Part shown: positions 63,449 through 64,000 of the stretch, in pieces
How the letters are laid out: every line of letters starts with the position of its first letter
Numbering within the stretch: position 1 is the first letter of the stretch
Made by a program: the position numbers and the translations under genes
Origin: Endomychus coccineus
Lineage: Eukaryota > Arthropoda > Insecta > Coleoptera > Endomychidae
Direction: 5' to 3'
NCBI GenBank assembly: GCA_958510875.1
Contig: OY294068.1
Location: 68,674,633 to 68,738,632 of the forward strand
Length of the DNA: 64,000 nucleotides
Notes under the pieces: model-generated
Database searches by the model: none
Told to the model about the DNA's origin: nothing
The model's input: the letters and a program-made list of their open reading frames with translations, nothing else

Positions 63449-64000
63449 GGAATGCCCTTACTGAGAGTCAAAATGTCGGTTGGATCTGTGAAACGCATAC
63501 GGATTTTGTTAATTTTTCTAGTTTTATTCGTTTGTCCGGTAAAAGTAGTAACTCGAAAAAAACAATTGCTTTGATGAAATTCTCATCATCCTGGCATTCT
63601 TCTCTCACATCACACACGTGAAAACTCATCAAGAGTTTTCGGCACTTAGAAATAGATTTTTTCCGAAAACGGCTGAGGTTTACTTATTGGAAATGATTGT
63701 TAAGGATCAAACTCGTTCATTGTGTTTCTAAGATGTAAACGAGGAAACGAGAGGGTGAAAAATCATTTCAAACAGGGCCGTTTATTGTGACTCGAAAGTG
63801 TTGGAAACCACCGCGTGGTGGCACGGTCGTTCCTAAAACTTGTTAAGATTAATTTATTAGCCATATACGCATTTTTCGATATCTTCTTATCTTGGTATGT
63901 GGCAAGGATAAGTTCGATAAACGTAGACATTATAATAATATATTTCAACAACTACGTAAAGTTTCAAGTTGAAGAATTACAAAAATAGTAAAATTGCTCA
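63449..64000. other. rod intron 6, remainder of the window
   Basis: No exon with rod-like text is seen before the edge. Contains a small hairpin at CCACC-GCGT-GGTGG near 63810; possibly still inside the relic transposon. Confidence 0.45.

Noticed and set aside
1..64000. CRISPR arrays, bacterial operons or an integrated viral genome
   Set aside because: No spaced direct repeats, no prokaryotic gene organisation and no capsid or envelope-type reading; all RT sequences are non-LTR or Penelope-like.

Overview
The window is insect-type nuclear DNA. It is AT-rich, its genes are split by GT-AG introns, and it is heavily loaded with retroelements and DNA transposons. Two conserved genes run divergently. 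The insect order cannot be fixed from the sequence. All assignments rest on reading translated sequence by eye, with no searches.

Minus strand, 26498 down to 2570: a complete seven-exon gene for Enhancer of Polycomb, E(Pc), the scaffold subunit of the NuA4/Tip60 histone acetyltransferase complex (about 792 residues, all splice phases consistent). Plus strand, 30266 to beyond the right edge: the first six exons (about 455 residues) of rough deal (rod, KNTC1), the large subunit of the kinetochore Rod-Zw10-Zwilch complex. The two start codons are about 3.8 kb apart. Between them lie two short inverted-repeat elements with 8-bp target-site duplications.

Most of the remaining sequence is intronic and made of mobile elements. 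E(Pc) introns hold non-LTR reverse transcriptase fragments (3.7-5.3, 10.7-11.8, 15.4-15.7 kb), a REL-endonuclease retroelement (5.6-6.6 kb), long foldback elements (7.7, 13.5, 16.7, 23.5 kb), a tRNA-derived SINE-like repeat (18.2 kb) and Penelope-like elements (20.4-20.9 and 21.8-23.0 kb). The second Penelope-like element carries two well-formed hammerhead ribozyme motifs. Rod intron 3 is about 20 kb. It holds a hAT element with perfect target-site duplications (31.8-34.4 kb), a 3.2-kb foldback (34.6-37.8 kb), four Penelope-like pieces, two non-LTR fragments, a second copy of the SINE-like repeat (42.9 kb) and another foldback (49.2-50.7 kb). Rod intron 4 holds an internally deleted, RNase H-bearing non-LTR element whose 5' end is two exact-period 439-bp tandem units (51.6-55.0 kb), plus MULE/FLYWCH and DDE transposase relics. 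Rod intron 5 holds a 2.7-kb foldback (59.6-62.3 kb).

The most unusual features are the group of long, nearly fully palindromic elements with TAGTCC-type ends lying inside transcribed introns, the paired hammerhead ribozymes, and the two-copy tRNA-headed repeat with a conserved hairpin.
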